Shown here in pieces: positions 1 to 6,882 of a stretch of 17,690 nt of DNA. Numbering within the stretch: the stretch's first letter is position 1; every line of letters starts with the position of its first letter. Source of the stretch: Flavobacteriaceae bacterium (GTDB lineage Bacteria; Bacteroidota; Bacteroidia; Flavobacteriales; Flavobacteriaceae); assembly GCA_016765375.1 (NCBI GenBank), contig JAESQB010000258.1, positions 1 to 17,690 on the forward strand, in the 5' to 3' direction. The translations under genes were made by a program, and so were the position numbers. Under the pieces are notes generated by a model that saw nothing but the letters and a program-made list of their open reading frames with translations, was not told the origin of the DNA and did no database searches.

Positions 1-1163
1 CGCGTCAAGGCATCTTTGAGAGTAGAAAGATCTGTTGCAAACGATAAGCGCATATAGCCTGGCGCGCCAAATGCGCTACCGGGTACTAGGGCAACCCCTA
101 ATTCGCTGATCAAGTATTCAGCGAGGGCAACGTCATCATTGACTCCGTCAACGGCATCGATGAGACCTTGGACGTGGGGAAAGGCATAAAATGAACCGGT
201 AGACTCGATACAATGTATGCCGTTAATTGAATTCAGCATTGCAACAACGTAGTCGTGCCGTTGTTTGAATGCCTCAACCATATGGTTGAGGTCTTCAGCA
301 GGGCTATTTAACGCCGCCGTAGCCGCGGCTTGAGCGATGGAGGTCGCGTTAGACGTACTTTGTGACTGGATGGTAGTCATAGCACTAATTAGTTCGACAG
401 GCCCAGCGGCATAACCAATGCGCCAGCCAGTCATAGCATAGGCCTTGGATACACCGTTAATCACGATACTGCGGGGGATCAATTCGGGGCACACATTGAC
501 TATGTTACAAAATGGCTCCCTGGACCAATAAATATGCTCGTAGATATCATCGCTGAGAATAACGACTTTTGGATAGTCTGCTAGAACGTCGCCTAATGCG
601 CGTAGTTCGGATGCACTGTAAACCGAGCCGGTCGGATTGCTTGGGCTATTAAGTATTAACAAACGTGTTTTATTTGTTAATGCGCCTTTTAATTCTTTTG
701 CCGTAATTTTAAAGTGCTGTTCTATCTCGGTATGGATAATAACCGGCGTACCTTCGGCTAGTTGTACCATGTCGGGGTAAGAGACCCAATAGGGCGCAGG
801 AATAATGACCTCGTCACCGTTATCGAGTAGAGCTTGGCAGAGATTATAGATGCTATGCTTGGCGCCAACAGAGACTAAAATTTGATTTAATTCATAATCC
901 AGTTTATTTTCGCGCCTAAACTTGTCGCAAATCGCTTGGCGTAAATCAATGGTGCCCGCCACGGCGGTGTATTTCGTCATGCCAGAATTGATGGCATCAA
1001 TGGCAGCTTGTTTGGCCACGGCCGGCGTATCAAAATCAGGCTCACCTGCACCCAGACCGATTACATCCTCACCTGCTGCTTTGAGGGCGTTGGCTTTGGC
1101 GGTAATAGCAAGAGTGGCGGAAGGTTTTATTTTATGCGTACGGCGTGCGAGTTTTATTGTCAT
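1..1163 (-). CDS. Class I PLP-dependent aminotransferase (aspartate/aromatic type), 3' end cut by window
   Basis: I translated this frame by hand on the minus strand. It runs from an ATG at 1163 to the left edge without a stop, giving about 387 residues. The family is about 395 long, so only the last few residues are missing. The N-terminus (IKPSATLAITAKA, then GLGAGEPDFDTP at 36-47) is that of the AAT-Ib group. Visible active-site residues are N176 in NSPSNPTG, D205 and Y208 in SDDIYEH, the PLP-binding K240 in NGVSKAYAMTGWRIGY, and the C-terminal YMRLSFA arginine that binds the substrate carboxylate. The enzyme should transfer amino groups between aspartate (or aromatic/prephenate substrates) and 2-oxoglutarate in the cytoplasm. 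The divergent pairing with uvrB matches my memory of Pseudomonas-like gammaproteobacteria. Substrate preference cannot be read from the sequence. Composition is unlike everything right of 1775. Confidence 0.93.
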   Translation of the reverse strand, partial: MTIKLARRTHKIKPSATLAITAKANALKAAGEDVIGLGAGEPDFDTPAVAKQAAIDAINSGMTKYTAVAGTIDLRQAICDKFRRENKLDYELNQILVSVGAKHSIYNLCQALLDNGDEVIIPAPYWVSYPDMVQLAEGTPVIIHTEIEQHFKITAKELKGALTNKTRLLILNSPSNPTGSVYSASELRALGDVLADYPKVVILSDDIYEHIYWSREPFCNIVNVCPELIPRSIVINGVSKAYAMTGWRIGYAAGPVELISAMTTIQSQSTSNATSIAQAAATAALNSPAEDLNHMVEAFKQRHDYVVAMLNSINGIHCIESTGSFYAFPHVQGLIDAVDGVNDDVALAEYLISELGVALVPGSAFGAPGYMRLSFATDLSTLKDALT

Positions 1164-1186
1164 GGGTAATGGCTACGAAGATAGGC

Positions 1187-1351
1187 TAGGAGCCTGTCGG
1201 GTTTAGGACAAATCTACTGCAGGAAAGCCATTTTTGCCAGATTCTCCGATCATTTTCGTTAAATAAACTCACTATTCGCCTCAAATGATCGACAAATCTG
1301 ACTAAAAAGGGCTTTCCCTCGCTACCATTGTTTAAGTCCGACAGGATCCTA
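1187..1351. repeat. MITE-like inverted-repeat element between the aminotransferase and uvrB
   Basis: The left end TAGGAGCCTGTCGG (from 1187) and the reverse complement of the right end TAGGATCCTGTCGG (ending at 1351) match at 13 of 14 bases, and the match continues weakly into TTTA. Inside is a second, imperfect pair of arms. GGAAAGCC at 1222-1229 faces GGCTTTCC at 1310-1317, and the similarity runs inward through CAGATT and CGATCATTT, so the whole 165 bp can fold into one long hairpin. There is no credible transposase; the minus-strand frame through here (1186-1524) runs across both the element and uvrB and is not a gene. A non-autonomous element mobilised elsewhere in the source genome is the likely explanation. 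No clear target duplication beyond a TA/CTA-like dinucleotide is visible. Confidence 0.6.
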
Positions 1352-1433
1352 AACAATGAATTTGAGAGAATACTTGTTGTCATCATTACCTTACATAATA
1401 ATGCATCAATTAAAATACGCAATAAGTTAAGTG

Positions 1434-1775
1434 ATGGCATCGGGCAGTAAAGCAAAATCTGGGCACGGCAAACGCTTCGAATTGATATCGAAGTTCTCAC
1501 CAGCAGGGGATCAGCCGACCGCAATAGCGCAGCTTATAGAAGGTTTAAACGATGGTTTGGCTAAGCAAACATTGCTTGGCGTTACCGGCTCCGGTAAGAC
1601 CTTTAGCATTGCCAAGGTGATCGAAGCAGTGCAACGACCGACCATGGTGTTGGCGCCGAATAAAACCTTAGCCGCCCAGCTTTATGGCGAAATGCGTGAG
1701 TTTTTCCCCAATAACTCTGTGGAATACTTTGTTTCTTATTACGATTATTACCAGCCAGAAGCCTATGTGCCATCA
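1434..1775 (+). CDS. uvrB: UvrB, excinuclease ABC subunit B, N-terminal fragment (truncated at the join)
   Basis: UvrB is the damage-verifying helicase-like subunit of nucleotide excision repair, loaded by UvrA and then binding UvrC. The fragment has the family N-terminus ([14 protein letters not shown]), the Walker A motif GVTGSGKT, the [15 protein letters not shown] motif Ia segment, and [18 protein letters not shown] at the start of the beta-hairpin region. The native protein then continues with SDTFIEKD and is about 670 residues long. Here it changes to unrelated residues after YVPS and stops at 1803-1805. Only about 114 residues are genuine. I chose ATG 1434 over the GTG at 1431, although neither has a strong ribosome site. 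The break coincides with a sharp drop in GC, so this is a cut at a chimeric join, not a decayed gene. Confidence 0.93.
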
Positions 1776-1776
1776 T
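1771..1776. other. Chimeric junction between gammaproteobacterial-type and Bacteroidota-type DNA
   Basis: Left of this point the plus strand encodes UvrB up to YVPS. From 1775 another frame immediately reads [20 protein letters not shown], matching the coiled coil that precedes the PP2C domain in the downstream paralog (VIKEQKVIVEKAKHELEEKN, near 3951-4010). Both genes are therefore cut in their interiors at the same spot. Base composition changes here from mixed to AT-rich. The shared letters CATCAT at the crossover are a plausible microhomology for a misassembly. Confidence 0.85.
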
Positions 1777-2578
1777 TGTTATTGAGGAGCAAAAGAAAGA
1801 GGTAGAAAATGCACATCAAGAACTTGAAGAAAAGAATCAAGAAATAATGGATTCTATTATTTATGCAAAACGAATACAATCTGCTATATTACCTCCTGAT
1901 AAAGTTGTGAAAGAATATTTTAAAGATTCTTTTATTTTATATAAGCCTAAAGATATTGTTGCTGGTGATTTTTATTGGATGGAACACAAAGAAGGGAAAG
2001 TACTATTTGCAGCAGCAGATTGTACAGGGCATGGTGTGCCAGGGGCAATGGTAAGTGTAGTTTGTAATAATGCATTAAATCGCTCTGTTAGAGAGCACGG
2101 TTTAACTGACCCTGGAGAAATTCTTAATAAAGCACGAGAAATCGTAATTCAAGAATTTGAAAAAAGTCATGAAGAAGTAAAGGACGGAATGGATATAGCA
2201 CTGTGTGCATTAGAAGGGAAGCTACTTAAATATGCTGGAGCAAACAATCCACTTTGGGTAATTAGGGAGGGAGAAATCATAGAAATTAAAGCAAATAAAC
2301 AACCTATAGGTAAATTCGATAATCCTTTGCCTTATACAACACACTCTATCGAATTGCAGGAGGGAGATACGGTTTATCTATTTTCAGATGGATACGTTGA
2401 TCAATTTGGTGGAGAAAAAGGAAAGAAGTTTAAAGCTAAGTCATTTCGGGAATTACTCCTTAAAAATCAAGATAAAACAATGGAAGAGCAAAAAAGCATT
2501 TATGATGAAACTTTTAAAACTTGGAAAGGAAATCTTGAGCAAATTGATGATGTGTGTATAGTTGGAGTAAGAATATGA
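1775..2578 (+). CDS. SpoIIE-type PP2C serine/threonine phosphatase, C-terminal part (5' end lost at the join)
   Basis: The frame is open from the junction at 1775, before the first internal ATG at 1847, so the real start lies outside this DNA. The visible part begins with a charged coiled coil and then a complete SpoIIE/PP2C domain. Metal-binding and fold motifs are present: [43 protein letters not shown] and the terminal [12 protein letters not shown]. Such enzymes use two Mn/Mg ions to remove phosphate from serine or threonine of small switch proteins (anti-anti-sigma or SiaC type). By comparison with the next gene, to which the domain is highly similar, the missing part was probably signal peptide, TPRs and a membrane helix. 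The stop overlaps the start of the next gene (ATGA), so the two are translationally coupled. This reads as a tandem duplication. Confidence 0.88.
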   Translation: MVIEEQKKEVENAHQELEEKNQEIMDSIIYAKRIQSAILPPDKVVKEYFKDSFILYKPKDIVAGDFYWMEHKEGKVLFAAADCTGHGVPGAMVSVVCNNALNRSVREHGLTDPGEILNKAREIVIQEFEKSHEEVKDGMDIALCALEGKLLKYAGANNPLWVIREGEIIEIKANKQPIGKFDNPLPYTTHSIELQEGDTVYLFSDGYVDQFGGEKGKKFKAKSFRELLLKNQDKTMEEQKSIYDETFKTWKGNLEQIDDVCIVGVRI

Positions 2579-4782
2579 AGAGGCTAATTTGCATATTATG
2601 TTTCATAATATCTTTTCAAAGCTTTGCTCAGACCTTTGCTGATAAAGGATTTTACCTGATAGATAGTTTAGTATTAAGTAATCTTTCAACTTACGATATT
2701 CATTTAATAGACAGTGCTTTAACTATTTTTCATGATGCTAAAGAAGATACGAATAGAATAGCAGCACTTGGTATTATTTGTGAAAACATGATGCACAATG
2801 ATTGGCATAAATTCCAATACTTTCAACAAAACCTTATAGAGAAAACATTACAGAAAAAACTTACACAGCAAGTCAAAATCAGAATTAAGCACTCTTTAGC
2901 AAGTAGTTTAAATAATTTGGGATACATCAATATTGTAAAAGGGAACACCCTTAATGGATTAAATTATTATGAACGAGCACTAAAAATCCAAAAAGAATTA
3001 GGAGATACTAGAGGGGAGGCAATCTCTTACAACAACATTGGATTGGTATATTATAACCAAGGTGATATTCCACTTTCGCTCAATTATTTTCATGCTTCAT
3101 TAAAAATAAAAAGAAAAATAGACGATAAGCGAGGAATAGCTAATTCATATATTAATATTGGTGGAATATATAGGAATCAAGGAGACATAGACTTAGCACT
3201 AGATTATTACCTTAAAGCACATAGTTTTTTAAAAGAATTAAAAGACAGAAATGGGGTCGCTGGTTGCCTTAATCATATTGGGTTCATATACGAAACAAGA
3301 GGTGATATTTCCCTCGCATTAGAATATTATAAAAAATCCTTATCAATAGTATATGAAATTGGCAACAAAGCTTCTATTGCAATTTCATATGGAAATATTG
3401 GCAACATATATAAGACGAGAAACGAGATCCCCTTAGCCAGGAAAAATTTAACAAAGTCGTTAAAGATAAGAGAAGAATTGAGTGATAAGGATGGAATAGT
3501 GGTGTCCTTGATTAAACTCGGGCAATTGGATTTAGCAGAGAATGATTTTGATAATGCAGAAAAAAAAGGGCTTAGATCTTTAGAATTATCTAAGGAAATG
3601 GGATACCCTAAACATGTGAAAATGTCAGCATTATTACTGAGCCAAGTTTACGAAAGAAAGGGTAATGGAATAGAAGCCTTAGCAATGTTCAAGCTTTCTA
3701 CTCTTATGAATGACAGCATAATTAATGAGAATACTAAAAAGACAAGCATTAAGCAACAGGCAAAATTTGAATACGAAAAACAAAAAGTACAAGATGATGC
3801 CAATCACGATAAATTAATAGCCATTGAGTTAGAGGAAAAGGACAAGCAACGGATAATAATTTATGCAACTATTACTGGGTTGATTTTAATAGCTGTTTTT
3901 TTATTCTTTGTGTTTAATAGGCTTCAAATTACTAGAAAACAAAACAAAGTTATAAAAGAACAAAAGGTAATTGTTGAAAAAGCTAAACATGAGTTAGAAG
4001 AAAAAAATCAAGAAATAACGGACTCAATAACTTATGCTAAACGGATACAAGAAGCTATTCTTCCAACAAAGGATGAAGTAAAAGAATTGCTACCTAATAG
4101 TTTTATTTTTTATCAACCAAAAGATATTGTTGCTGGTGATTTTTATTGGATTGATAAAAAAGAAGAGTTTGTTTTGTTCGCTGCTGCTGATTGTACTGGG
4201 CATGGTGTCCCTGGAGCTATGGTTAGTGTAGTATGCTATGCTGCATTAAATAGGGTGATTAGAGATTATGATTTACTTGATCCTGGGAAAATATTAGACA
4301 AAACTCGAGAAATTGTAATAGAGCAGCTAAGCAAAACTTCTGAAAATAAAGGTTTTTCAATGGAAAACATGAACGATGGAATGGACATAGCCTTATGTGT
4401 TTTAAATACCAAAACCAATCAACTTAAATTTTCTGGTGCTAACAATCCTCTTTGGATATTGAGAAGTGGAGCAGAAGAAATAGAGGAAACTAAAGCTAAC
4501 AAACAGTCTATTAAGAGAATAGAAAATCCAATTCCTTTTATAACCCATGAATTAAAATTGAGTAAAGGAGATTGTATCTATGTATTTTCAGATGGCTTTG
4601 CAGATCAGTTTGGAGGAGAAAAAGGTAAAAAATTAAAGCATAAACCTTTTAAACAAATGTTGTTATCTATGAAAGATGAAACGATGGATAATCAATTGCA
4701 AAGTATTAATAATCAATTTAATGCTTGGAAGGGTAATCTAGAGCAAGTTGATGATGTTTGCATCATAGGCGTTAGAATATGA
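2575..4782 (+). CDS. TPR sensor, membrane helix and SpoIIE-type PP2C phosphatase
   Basis: ATG 2575 overlaps the preceding stop. It gives a proper signal peptide ([19 protein letters not shown]), whereas the in-frame GTG at 2554 lies inside the upstream gene, so I use 2575 (735 residues). Order of parts: signal peptide 1-19; TPR array about 105-370 with a 40-residue period (for example YNNIGLVYYNQGDIPLSLNYF); one membrane helix about 426-448; coiled coil about 450-482; SpoIIE/PP2C domain 483-735. Motifs seen are [43 protein letters not shown] and QVDDVCIIGVRI. The layout puts the TPRs outside the inner membrane and the phosphatase in the cytoplasm, so it should act as a transmembrane sensor-phosphatase. 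The segment KQPIGKF of the upstream copy is KQSIKRI here, a possible functional change. Its substrate is unknown; the SiaC-like protein encoded at 13181-13585 is a candidate. Confidence 0.93.
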   Translation: MKRLICILCFIISFQSFAQTFADKGFYLIDSLVLSNLSTYDIHLIDSALTIFHDAKEDTNRIAALGIICENMMHNDWHKFQYFQQNLIEKTLQKKLTQQVKIRIKHSLASSLNNLGYINIVKGNTLNGLNYYERALKIQKELGDTRGEAISYNNIGLVYYNQGDIPLSLNYFHASLKIKRKIDDKRGIANSYINIGGIYRNQGDIDLALDYYLKAHSFLKELKDRNGVAGCLNHIGFIYETRGDISLALEYYKKSLSIVYEIGNKASIAISYGNIGNIYKTRNEIPLARKNLTKSLKIREELSDKDGIVVSLIKLGQLDLAENDFDNAEKKGLRSLELSKEMGYPKHVKMSALLLSQVYERKGNGIEALAMFKLSTLMNDSIINENTKKTSIKQQAKFEYEKQKVQDDANHDKLIAIELEEKDKQRIIIYATITGLILIAVFLFFVFNRLQITRKQNKVIKEQKVIVEKAKHELEEKNQEITDSITYAKRIQEAILPTKDEVKELLPNSFIFYQPKDIVAGDFYWIDKKEEFVLFAAADCTGHGVPGAMVSVVCYAALNRVIRDYDLLDPGKILDKTREIVIEQLSKTSENKGFSMENMNDGMDIALCVLNTKTNQLKFSGANNPLWILRSGAEEIEETKANKQSIKRIENPIPFITHELKLSKGDCIYVFSDGFADQFGGEKGKKLKHKPFKQMLLSMKDETMDNQLQSINNQFNAWKGNLEQVDDVCIIGVRI

Positions 4783-4793
4783 TGCAAAGTTTA

Positions 4794-4811
4794 CCCTGAG
4801 CCTGTCGAATG
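4794..4811. repeat. Copy of a short CCCTGAGCYTGTCGAA-type dispersed repeat
   Basis: The sequence CCCTGAGCCTGTCGAATG is a near match to the partly palindromic CCCTGAGC(T/C)TGTCGAAGGG unit that I recall as scattered in many bacterial genomes, often at gene ends. It lies just after the phosphatase stop and directly before the apparent relic of a PP2C C-terminus. Only one copy is visible in the window, so its repetitive nature rests on recollection of the motif. Confidence 0.4.
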
Positions 4812-4835
4812 AGTATTATAGGTATTAGAATTTAA
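4812..4835 (+). pseudogene. Possible relic of the 3' end of another SpoIIE phosphatase gene
   Basis: These 24 bases read SIIGIRI followed by TAA. The gene just upstream ends IIGVRI followed by TGA. Over 21 aligned bases 16 agree, and most differences are third-position or conservative. With two tandem copies already present to the left, a third copy reduced to its last codons by deletion is plausible, and the dispersed repeat at 4794-4811 sits exactly where the similarity ends. The match is short and in AT-rich DNA, so chance is not excluded. Confidence 0.35.
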
Positions 4836-4868
4836 TAATAGTCTTCTAGATAACACATTGGATGATTA

Positions 4869-4901
4869 TTTGGCAAACTAATTAATAATGTTGTAATTTT
4901 G
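4869..4901 (+). promoter_or_regulatory. Bacteroidota-type promoter for the DUF2911 gene
   Basis: TTTG at 4869-4872 and TAATTTTG at 4894-4901 fit the Bacteroidota sigma-factor consensus (-33 TTTG, -7 TAnnTTTG), with a 21-base spacer. Transcription would start near 4908, about 17 bases before the ATG at 4925, giving a short leader typical of this phylum. Confidence 0.5.
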
Positions 4902-4924
4902 TTATACAATTAAAAACTACGATT

Positions 4925-5785
4925 ATGAAAAAAACAAACATTTTAGCTGTACTGTTGTTGGTTGTTCTTACAGCTACTAATACACTAGCTCAAGAATTAC
5001 CGAAACCGAGCCCTGCTGCAACTGTTGAACAACGTATAGGGTTGACTGATTTTAAAGTTGTTTACTCGAGACCAAGCGTAAAAGATAGAATGATATGGGG
5101 AGATTTAGTGCCTTTTGATAAAGTTTGGAGAACTGGAGCAAATGCCAACACTTTAATTACTTTTTCTGATGACGTAAAAATTAGTGGACAAGCAATAAAG
5201 GCTGGAACGTATTCTATTTTTACAATACCTGTTCAAGGAGGAGATTGGACAGTAATGTTTAATTCTATTACTGATGGTTGGGGAACGGGAAAATATGATA
5301 AGGCAAATGATGTGATAACATTATCTGCAACTCCTATTAAAGGTATGTTCGAAGAATCGTTACGTTTTTCTTTTGAGAAATTAAAAAGGAATAGAGGTAG
5401 TCTAGTGTTTGCTTGGGATGTTGTTACTATTGATATACCTATTGAAGTTGATGTAGATAAAAAAGCTTGGGAGAATGTTGACAAAGCAGTAGCAGAAGCT
5501 ACAGATGATAATAAAGCTGGGGTTTATAGAAATGCAGCTAAGCATTCAGCTTCAACTAAAATGCGATTAGACGAAGGTTTAAAATGGATTAATGAATCTA
5601 TTGATGCTAAAGAATCTTGGCACAGCTATTGGGTAAAAGCAGATGTACAGCATGCAGCTGGAGATAACGCTGGAGCGATTGCTAGCGCTAAGAAAGCTAT
5701 CGAAGTAGGTGAGGCTGGAGCAACAGATGAAAAACCTTTTAATTATAAAGATCGTTTAGAAAAAGCGATTACAGAATTTAAGTAG
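4925..5785 (+). CDS. Secreted DUF2911 family protein
   Basis: The 286-residue product starts with a signal peptide (MKKTNILAVLLLVVLTATNTLAQ). A DUF2911 domain follows, about residues 25-170, with its typical text: SPAATVEQRIGLTDFKVVYSR, a short step later DRMIWGDLVPFDKVWRTGAN, then KAGTYSIFTIP and the GTGKYDKANDV loop. The last hundred residues are alpha-helical and TPR-like (HSYWVKADVQHAAGDNAGAI). The biochemical role of DUF2911 is not known to me; it is common in periplasmic or secreted proteins of Bacteroidota. The gene has its own promoter and a terminator about 70 bases downstream, so it is probably transcribed alone. The start is fixed by the signal peptide. Confidence 0.9.
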   Translation: MKKTNILAVLLLVVLTATNTLAQELPKPSPAATVEQRIGLTDFKVVYSRPSVKDRMIWGDLVPFDKVWRTGANANTLITFSDDVKISGQAIKAGTYSIFTIPVQGGDWTVMFNSITDGWGTGKYDKANDVITLSATPIKGMFEESLRFSFEKLKRNRGSLVFAWDVVTIDIPIEVDVDKKAWENVDKAVAEATDDNKAGVYRNAAKHSASTKMRLDEGLKWINESIDAKESWHSYWVKADVQHAAGDNAGAIASAKKAIEVGEAGATDEKPFNYKDRLEKAITEFK

Positions 5786-5849
5786 TGAAACTTCACATTT
5801 TAATGTAATTAGTTGAACTATTCCGCTGAAAAGAGGAATCTAGTAGTAC

Positions 5850-5883
5850 AAAAAAAGCCTCAATCTTCTGATTGAGACTTTTT
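5850..5883. terminator. Bidirectional intrinsic terminator
   Basis: The stem CTCAATC (5859-5865), loop TTCT and arm GATTGAG (5870-5876) are flanked by an A-run on the left and a T-run on the right, which can extend the stem. It lies between converging genes (DUF2911 gene on plus, methyltransferase gene on minus) and can stop transcription from both sides. Confidence 0.8.
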
Positions 5884-5904
5884 CTATTTAATGAAATCTA
5901 AGGA

Positions 5905-6831
5905 TTAATCTTTTACTTTTTCAAACACTATTCTATAATGTTCAAACACTTCATTTTCAAATACCTTTAAATTAGATTGTATTTTAAATCTACGCATCCA
6001 TTCTCTAAAGGTAGAATCAAATAAATAATCAGGAATCAAGGTAGCAAAAAGCAAGTATTTTCTAAAACTGAATTTTTTAAATTGAGCTGTCCACCTATGA
6101 ATTGTTTCTATGTAATCCAGTCTTCCACTATCAACCGATATTAATTTAAAATGCTCTTTAGTAGCTGGGTTTATCAATCCTTCTTTTCCATAAGGAAGCC
6201 AAGAGCCAGGGAATACACGACAAATAATGTCCATATATTCAGCATTAGTAAATTCATTTTTGCTTGTATCAGTCTTATCAAAAGGTATCGTATCAAAATC
6301 TACCATGTTTGGTCCAAATACCATAGACTGACAATAGAAACGACCTCCTATAGGAAGTAGGCTAGCTACTTGCTTAAAATATCTTTCATAAATTTCGTCT
6401 CCTTTGCCTGCTTTGTATTCTTCAACAGAACATAAGTGTTCAGGGCTACCCATAGCTGTTACAACATCAAACTTTCCAAAAGTTTCTGGAGTAATGTCTT
6501 TAGAGTCCATGTGTTTAACATTTAAACCATTTTTTACGCAAGCATCAGCTTGTCCTTTGGCTAATACTACACCTGTTGTTTCTGCACCTTTACCGTCTAA
6601 ATAATCAATAAAAGCACCCCATCCACATCCGATATCCAATACTTTTGAACCTTCTTTAATGTTACAATTATCATAAATAAAATCGTGTTTTTTCAATTGA
6701 CCCTCTTCTGTAGTCATTGAGAAATCTCCATCAAATCTAGCACCACTATATGCTCCTTTATCTCCTAGGCTTAGACGAAATATTTTATCCATTCTAGTAT
6801 AGTGTGCATCTAATTCTCCTTGGTCTGCCAT
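5905..6831 (-). CDS. CFA-synthase-like SAM-dependent methyltransferase
   Basis: The 308-residue protein resembles the cyclopropane-fatty-acyl-phospholipid synthase/mycolate methyltransferase group. It has an N-terminal HYTRMDKIFRLSLGDKGAYSG segment comparable to the HYD..N.FY.L.LD..M.YS region of CFA synthases. SAM motif I is VLDIGCGWGAF at 64-74, and EHLCSVEEY lies in the region following motif IV. It is shorter than true CFA synthases (about 380) and lacks their N-terminal lipid-binding extension, so the substrate may be a different lipid or small molecule. There is no signal peptide, so it is cytoplasmic or peripheral to the membrane. It follows the symporter gene by 51 bases on the same strand and ends at the bidirectional terminator, so it is probably the last gene of that operon. 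The family call is firm; cyclopropanation itself is not. Confidence 0.85.
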   Translation of the reverse strand: MADQGELDAHYTRMDKIFRLSLGDKGAYSGARFDGDFSMTTEEGQLKKHDFIYDNCNIKEGSKVLDIGCGWGAFIDYLDGKGAETTGVVLAKGQADACVKNGLNVKHMDSKDITPETFGKFDVVTAMGSPEHLCSVEEYKAGKGDEIYERYFKQVASLLPIGGRFYCQSMVFGPNMVDFDTIPFDKTDTSKNEFTNAEYMDIICRVFPGSWLPYGKEGLINPATKEHFKLISVDSGRLDYIETIHRWTAQFKKFSFRKYLLFATLIPDYLFDSTFREWMRRFKIQSNLKVFENEVFEHYRIVFEKVKD

Positions 6832-6882
6832 AATTATATTTAATATTAAATTAGTGTGTGAAAGTAATAATAATTTAATGAT

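Noticed and set aside
922-1206. Plus-strand frame of 94 codons at the start of the aminotransferase gene
   Set aside because: It is antisense to a well-conserved aminotransferase coding sequence and matches nothing known.
1352-1433. LexA-type SOS box ahead of uvrB
   Set aside because: No CTG-N10-CAG arrangement is present between the inverted-repeat element and the start codon.
1186-1524. Minus-strand frame of 112 codons across the aminotransferase-uvrB gap
   Set aside because: It runs through the inverted-repeat element and antisense to uvrB, and its product has no coherent domain.
1431-1805. UvrB-PP2C natural fusion or an uvrB pseudogene
   Set aside because: The two parts are in different frames, come from different phyla by composition, and each is cut internally; a chimera explains all of it.
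2554-2574. GTG start seven codons upstream for the second phosphatase
   Set aside because: It lies inside the upstream gene and would spoil the signal peptide; ATG 2575 overlapping the stop is better.
2890-3680. DNA-level tandem repeat in the TPR region
   Set aside because: The 40-residue periodicity is at protein level; the nucleotide copies are too diverged to be a DNA repeat.
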